From Thamnaconus septentrionalis (taxonomy: Eukaryota > Chordata > Actinopteri > Tetraodontiformes > Monacanthidae), in assembly GCA_009823395.1 (NCBI GenBank), contig CM020510.1, positions 19,788,273 through 19,852,272 on the forward strand: a DNA stretch of 64,000 nt. The letters run 5' to 3'. Positions 59,901 to 64,000 of the stretch are shown here, piece by piece. The notes under the pieces are model-generated. The model saw nothing but the letters and a program-made list of their open reading frames with translations, made no database searches and was not told the origin of the DNA. Position 1 is the stretch's first letter. Each line of letters opens with the position of its first letter. A program made the position numbers and the translations under genes.

Positions 59901-60307
59901 CAGCCCACCATGGGATGAGTTTCTTCAGCCATACCAAGTGTGGCTAATGCTTATTTGTTTATTTATCAAGCCAATAAGATGTCTTAATTGATCTGGAAGT
60001 AACTGCAGAAAGATTCATGTGAATATTAGCAATTTCCTTATTTGTGCTTTTATTGTGAAATTTCTGGGAAGTTGGAAAGCTACTGTGCTGGGTTATTTCT
60101 GCACATTTCAATTTAACCAGGGTGCGTATTAATGCTAAGATTGATTCTGAGCTCACCTTTCATTGGGGAGCCTTGCGTGCCTGCGGTGGGAACCACTACC
60201 ACCACCCCCATGCCGGGCCCTCTGCGGTAGGGAAAGTTCTCCGGACTATACTTTTCACTCATCACCTCCACAAAGGATCGACCCCCGATGCCCTTAGATG
60301 GCTCCAT
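53579..60307 (-). CDS. tbcel: Tubulin-specific chaperone cofactor E-like protein, complete, 8 coding exons
   Basis: TBCEL is a cytosolic relative of tubulin cofactor E that destabilises tubulin and commits it to proteasomal degradation. Coding exons on the minus strand: 60157-60307, 58651-58790, 56936-57117, 56061-56317, 55103-55229, 54811-54927, 53958-54069, 53579-53785. They sum to 1293 nt (430 aa plus stop; human 424), with all phases closing. The N-terminus carries [19 protein letters not shown]. Leucine-rich repeats fill roughly residues 55-250 (for example [38 protein letters not shown] and [11 protein letters not shown]). An LRR-cap region with [18 protein letters not shown] follows, then a ubiquitin-like domain over the last 80 residues ([32 protein letters not shown]). 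The CAP-Gly domain of TBCE is absent, as expected for TBCEL. Confidence 0.95.
53958..54069 (-). CDS. tbcel: tbcel exon linking LRR and ubiquitin-like domains
   Basis: It encodes [20 protein letters not shown], then [18 protein letters not shown]. The donor GTCTGT is weak but the phase is exact. Confidence 0.9.
54150..54450. repeat. Interspersed repeat with AGTAAAAGT/ACTTAAGTAC motifs
   Basis: GGTGGCAGAAGAATTCAC, CTTGAGTAAAAGTGTGGATA and AGACTTAAGTACAATAAC are wording of a common fish nonautonomous repeat. A related fragment begins near 17868. Ends not resolved. Confidence 0.45.
54811..54927 (-). CDS. tbcel: tbcel exon, LRR-cap
   Basis: It encodes [20 protein letters not shown], then [22 protein letters not shown]...ERE.(S/A)ERFFIR is shared by TBCE and TBCEL. 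Confidence 0.95.
55103..55229 (-). CDS. tbcel: tbcel exon, last repeat
   Basis: It encodes [20 protein letters not shown], then [20 protein letters not shown] and IA. The donor is GTGAGG. Confidence 0.95.
56061..56317 (-). CDS. tbcel: tbcel exon, central leucine-rich repeats
   Basis: It encodes [20 protein letters not shown], then [39 protein letters not shown] and [13 protein letters not shown]. This is the largest tbcel exon except none of its boundaries is in doubt (acceptor CCCCTGCAG, donor GTCAGT). Confidence 0.95.
56936..57117 (-). CDS. tbcel: tbcel exon, leucine-rich repeats
   Basis: It encodes [20 protein letters not shown], then [20 protein letters not shown] and LLTREMPE. The donor is GTAAGA. 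Confidence 0.93.
57506..58386. mobile_element. Nonautonomous element with GGGCCTGTATCACAA-type ends
   Basis: The left end GGGGCCTGTATCACAAAGCG and the right end, complement GGTGCCCGTATCACAACGC, are inverted. Internal subterminal motifs are also mirrored (GCGAGATAGCTT, CGATAAGT). The ends recall PIF/Harbinger or ISL2EU-like elements in fish. No transposase frame. It lies in a tbcel intron. Confidence 0.55.
58651..58790 (-). CDS. tbcel: tbcel exon, first leucine-rich repeats
   Basis: It encodes [20 protein letters not shown], then [20 protein letters not shown] and NLQDWRE. The donor is GTGCTG. Confidence 0.93.
58791..60156. other. tbcel: tbcel intron 1 of the coding region
   Basis: Nothing gene-like was seen in this 1.4-kb stretch apart from short A/T runs. 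Confidence 0.6.
60157..60307 (-). CDS. tbcel: tbcel first coding exon
   Basis: ATG at 60307-60305 begins [20 protein letters not shown], then [20 protein letters not shown]. The exon itself starts at 60339 with 32 nt of leader. The start matches the human one (M.QPSGRSF-like) in position relative to [11 protein letters not shown]. The donor is GTGAGC. Confidence 0.92.
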
Positions 60308-61095
60308 GTCTCCGTTTGGCTCAGGCTTCCCTTCCTCGGCTGGTCGGCAGCAAAAGAAATGGACGGAAGTGTCAGTCACTCCAACAACATGGGGCTTCAC
60401 AGTGAACCAAAGAGGGGAATCACGACAGAAAGGGAAAAGATATATCGACTTCCAGCCGTCCCGCTGTTGTATAATGCAGACGTTACTTGTACAGCCACCA
60501 TAAAAGCATTGCAAGTCACTCCGCATTTATCACATCAAGCATGGACAGAGATCCTGAAACAAAAGTTGCCAGGCCAAATGATGTTGTAGAGCCACGCAGT
60601 GCACAGGGAGGAGTGCTCAGCTCTCTGTCTGCAAGCCACAAGGACAGTATCCCCATTCTTGCTGCCATAAATTAACCTAAACGAAAAGCACAAAAGCTGA
60701 ACTCTTGAAAGGAATCCGTCGTGCTGTAAAGGAAGGGCCTTTTGGCCTTTCTTGTCACTTAACTTTCTGTAATTAGAAGGTTGAGGAACTGTCCTGAAAA
60801 GCTCTGGTGAACCGTTGCTTCCTGTAAGATCTGCCGCAGGCCGGCATGAATTATGTAGTGGTTTTGCAGAAATAAAAAAAATAAAAAATGAAATGATCCT
60901 GCTACGTTGACTTGCAAAAACGGGGGACTGCTGTTAACTGTGGGGTGAAAGCAGTTTGTTTTCTACAAGGGAATCAATCAAATTAGTGACGGTAACATCT
61001 GTTGCCATGACACAAATAATGAACCCACCGCCACAGCAGCGAGCTTGATTTCACATGAAAAAACAGTCGTGAGAGATGTGGCAGACGTGTCTTAC

Positions 61096-61166
61096 CCAAA
61101 GAGACGTTCTCCTCGGTTTGACCAGTATCGCTGCCCGCTGTCTTAGCCTGCGTTTGGGCTGAGGGC
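61096..61166 (-). other. tbcel: Probable tbcel 5' UTR exon
   Basis: Bounded by acceptor TTGACAG and donor GTAAGACAC on the minus strand. It is open in the frame of the downstream tbcel ATG but has no in-frame Met. Confidence 0.5.
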
Positions 61167-61299
61167 CTGTCAACACAACAAGGGGATGCTTTATTAATAC
61201 AGGATATATGTGATGGCGAAAATCCTGCACGACATCACAAGGCGACGCTATCTAGTTTGTAAGATGAAAGGCAAGGCCGTGAACAAAGCGACGTCTTAC

Positions 61300-61366
61300 T
61301 CCAGAGTGTCTGGCTTGCGCTGACAGACGTCTCCAGAAGGATCCTCGTATTGAGGTTATGAAGACT
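61300..61366 (-). other. tbcel: Probable tbcel 5' UTR exon with in-frame stop
   Basis: The donor is GTAAGACG and the acceptor probably GGAGCAG. A TAA at 61358-61356 is in frame with the tbcel ATG 162 nt downstream in the spliced leader, which fixes the ATG at 60307 as the first in-frame Met. Confidence 0.45.
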
Positions 61367-61535
61367 CTGCTCCGATCAGAGAAGAGAAAAGCAAAGAGAA
61401 ATAAGGGAAAAAGTCATGTGAAAAACCTCACATGGCTTTGCAGAACCTAACACGGCTTTGCAGAGCAAAATGTCTCAGCTGAGTTACTTTTTAACAAACA
61501 TCAATAAAATCAAAGTACAATGATGGCAAAGTCGG

Positions 61536-61652
61536 GGCAACTTGTCCAGGGTGTCACCGTGCCTTTGGCCAAAGATAGCTGGGACAGGGTCCAGCAGCCA
61601 TGGTCACCCCGAGCGCCAGGATAAGCAGTGACGGAAAGGGATGGATGGATTA
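61536..61652 (-). mobile_element. L2-like LINE 3' end
   Basis: CAACTTGTCCAGGGTGTCAC, then GCTGGGACAGGGTCCAGCAG and GATGGATGGATTA, the same family as 39815-39960 and the same orientation. Confidence 0.7.
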
Positions 61653-62685
61653 TCACACGTTTAATTTCTAAGAAATAGAGGCGGTCCAAAGACTGAAAAG
61701 GGGGAACAGTGCACATGGACACATCAATCAATGGCAAAAGGGTTTCAGGAAACATTAACAGAAAAGCTTAATGTTGTCATCTGTTTTGTAGCTGAAGACA
61801 GCTCCAGACGTCAATCAATAAAGAAGACGATTGTGGCAACGTTAGAACAGCGAAAATCAAAACAAAAACAAACGAAAACTGATTATATGCTCAGTTTTGC
61901 TTTGGCAAAAAGACACAAGTATAACTGAGATATGTTGCTTGGTGCCGATATCCAAATTTCTAATTAGAAAAGAGATACGGACTATGGGAGTGATGTGACG
62001 TGACCATGCGTAAATCTACGCATCTGTATTGAAAGACGCTCAAGCGGAATCAATCTTCATCATCACTTATATGATTGGCAAACATACGTTTATAATTGTA
62101 GTACTTATTTAGCTGCGAAATTAACTTTTCCACATCTTTTGTTAGCCAGCTAACCAAACGTATCTCAGTAGAAAGTGAAAAGTTGTCATTCTGCTGATTA
62201 TTGCGAATGGGTCATTAAAAAAAACAAAACAAATAATATAAAAAAAAAATGCATGTGTTACGAATAATTGAGTTTCGACAAAATAAATCGTCCCACTGTT
62301 GCGATGCTACGAGGCTGACATACAAGCAGGAACGAGACACATGAAAATCGACAATAACACGATCAGGGTTCTGGCTTCCTATGAAGCGAGTAGACTACCA
62401 AAGTAGACACAATCGTCTATTTTCTGCGCATCTGGTTCTTGGTTAAACTAAAGAAGCTTTAATCGGCGAATATTTCAGGTAAACAGTGCGTTGTTGACAG
62501 CGGGGCAGCAGACAAGAGTCCTGTCCAGACTCAGTATCAGTCTGACCCACGGCAGCAGCAGCTCGATGGAGCCGCAGATGCATTATACGCGATATAAAAA
62601 CATCTGGAATAAACTCTAGTGGTTGACAACGTGCCACATAAGCTCATATCAACCTATTAAACGAAAGGGGTTGCGTTTTACATAC

Positions 62686-62750
62686 CTTTAATTGCGAATT
62701 GGCATTTTTCTTGTTGATAAAAACAAACCAGCTGTCATTTTGCTCCCCCA
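62686..62750 (-). other. tbcel: Probable tbcel first exon with a 16-codon upstream ORF
   Basis: The exon ends at a GTATGT donor (edge 62686). An ATG at 62738-62736 opens MTAGLFLSTRKMPIRN and stops at TAA 62690-62688, entirely inside the exon. A second in-frame ATG is at codon 12. Confidence 0.5.
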
Positions 62751-62756
62751 GTTATC

Positions 62757-62770
62757 CCGGAAGTGACGTA
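62757..62770. promoter_or_regulatory. tbcel: ETS-CRE composite site of the tbcel promoter
   Basis: CCGGAAGTGACGTA joins an ETS site (CCGGAAGT) to a CRE half site (TGACGT), a known composite of housekeeping promoters. It lies just upstream of the proposed first exon. No TATA box is near. Confidence 0.6.
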
Positions 62771-64000
62771 GCTAGTAGATCGCACTGCTTTGTTTTTATT
62801 TATATTTTTCAGATTTATTAATTTACTCTATCAGCCGTTTTAAACGTAACGGCGTGTCTTTCAACGCGGCTCGTTAACAAGCATTGGCAGCCCCCCAAAA
62901 GACAGACATTAATGTCTTTTGACTGATTGACCGCCTAGTATGTAGAATGATCATTAAAGCAACATTTATCACAGCCCGCCGACCACCGAGTTAAACAGTT
63001 GTCTTTTGTCGTAACAGTAAATAATTATCATGCAAACCTTTCTTTTTCGTTCACATGAAATAATGTCTGTTCAGCCACACGAAGAGGCAAAAAAAACAAC
63101 AACAACAACAACAACAACTTAACATCCGTTCTTCCAAATATGGAACGGCTCGAAAAATCGTTCCGTATCGGGCAAAAACGTATCTTTATACACTCAACAT
63201 ATTGAGTAATATATGAAAATGACAATGACAAAATTGTAGACAGAAAGTGGTGTGAAGTTCGTTTTTTCTAAACATCTGTTGTTGTGATAAATTATGAATT
63301 AAAAATCTAATTGACTAAAATGGGGTGGGGTGTAAATCAGTGTTGTAAATGTGCTTTTAAATAACGATGTACATTTCTGCTGTTTTGCTTTGTTTTTGCT
63401 TCGCATAGTGGAGGAAAATAACTCCAATAGATCAGCATTTTAGATGAATAAAACAACACCATTTTCAATTTTATTTTTTATTTTTTATTTTTTTACACTT
63501 TCACAGACCTGAATTAGTAATAGTTCCTGGCTGGCACTGTGTTCAGTGAGTGAACCGTTGAGTTCTTAGTAAACAACACTGTGTATACCATGTGTTAGAG
63601 AAAACTGTATTTAGCAGGTACAGTTAGATTACTGTTTAGTGGCAGCAAAACCATATCTAAAAAAATATATGTTGCCTAATTTGTTTTTTTAGCGACAATT
63701 GTATCATGCTCTCAGGATTTATGAACCAATTTTGCAAGTAACCTTTCCAAGACAGGGCAAACATTCAATAGCAACATTATTTACGCCATGATGTAGCCAA
63801 TTAGGCATTTTGATTTTTATACATTTTGACAAAGGTGTCTTACATTGTATGCTTTATCTCTGTAGTGATATAAGAGCATGAAATCTGGAGGTTGATAAAG
63901 TGGAATGTCACTGAAACATTATTTCACCAATAACACTAAAGGCTGCACAGTACAAAAAATGTTTTTTCATCCAATCATTAGATGTCAGACTTGCTCCATT
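62771..64000. other. Region upstream of tbcel
   Basis: AT-rich, with an AAC repeat at about 63096-63117. No exon, RNA gene or recognisable repeat was found. Confidence 0.5.

Overview
This is a window of vertebrate nuclear DNA, almost certainly from a teleost fish. The genes are split into many short exons with GT-AG introns. Long CA, GT, ATT and GAGA microsatellites are frequent, and the interspersed repeats look like fish hAT, piggyBac, Harbinger-like and L2-type elements. There is no operon structure, CRISPR array, phage or bacterial gene. Nearly all open frames found by a simple six-frame scan are shadows; the real coding sequence is about 4.6 kb spread over 35 exons.

Layout. (1) 443-1477, plus strand: the last four exons of a centrosomal ALMS-motif protein, best match CEP295. 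(2) 1878-9587, minus strand: a complete ten-exon ech1 (dienoyl-CoA isomerase, 308 aa) with the catalytic triad, a presequence-like N-terminus and a C-terminal SKL. (3) 13986-38153, minus strand: a complete usp2 ubiquitin protease. It has two alternative first coding exons, a short one at 30560-30715 and a long Ser-rich one at 37227-38153, feeding eleven shared catalytic exons. A probable noncoding first exon and promoter lie at about 48.3-48.5 kb. (4) 53579-62738, minus strand: a complete eight-coding-exon tbcel (tubulin cofactor E-like, 430 aa), with upstream noncoding exons and an ETS/CRE promoter at about 62.76 kb. The exon phases of ech1, usp2 and tbcel all close exactly (927, 1194 and 1293 nt including stop), which strongly supports these models.

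The genes are functionally unrelated: centriole biology, fatty-acid oxidation, deubiquitination and tubulin turnover. I found no new multi-gene system. The items most worth a second look are: a near-perfect palindromic poly(A) signal serving the convergent cep295-like and ech1 genes; two short, displaced copies of usp2 catalytic exons inside usp2 introns, one with the catalytic Cys codon changed to Gly and the splice acceptor lost; an 885-bp foldback repeat and a deleted piggyBac-type element in ech1 introns; a hAT miniature element with a perfect 8-bp target duplication; a four-copy TTAA-flanked miniature element family; and a self-contained upstream ORF in the tbcel leader.
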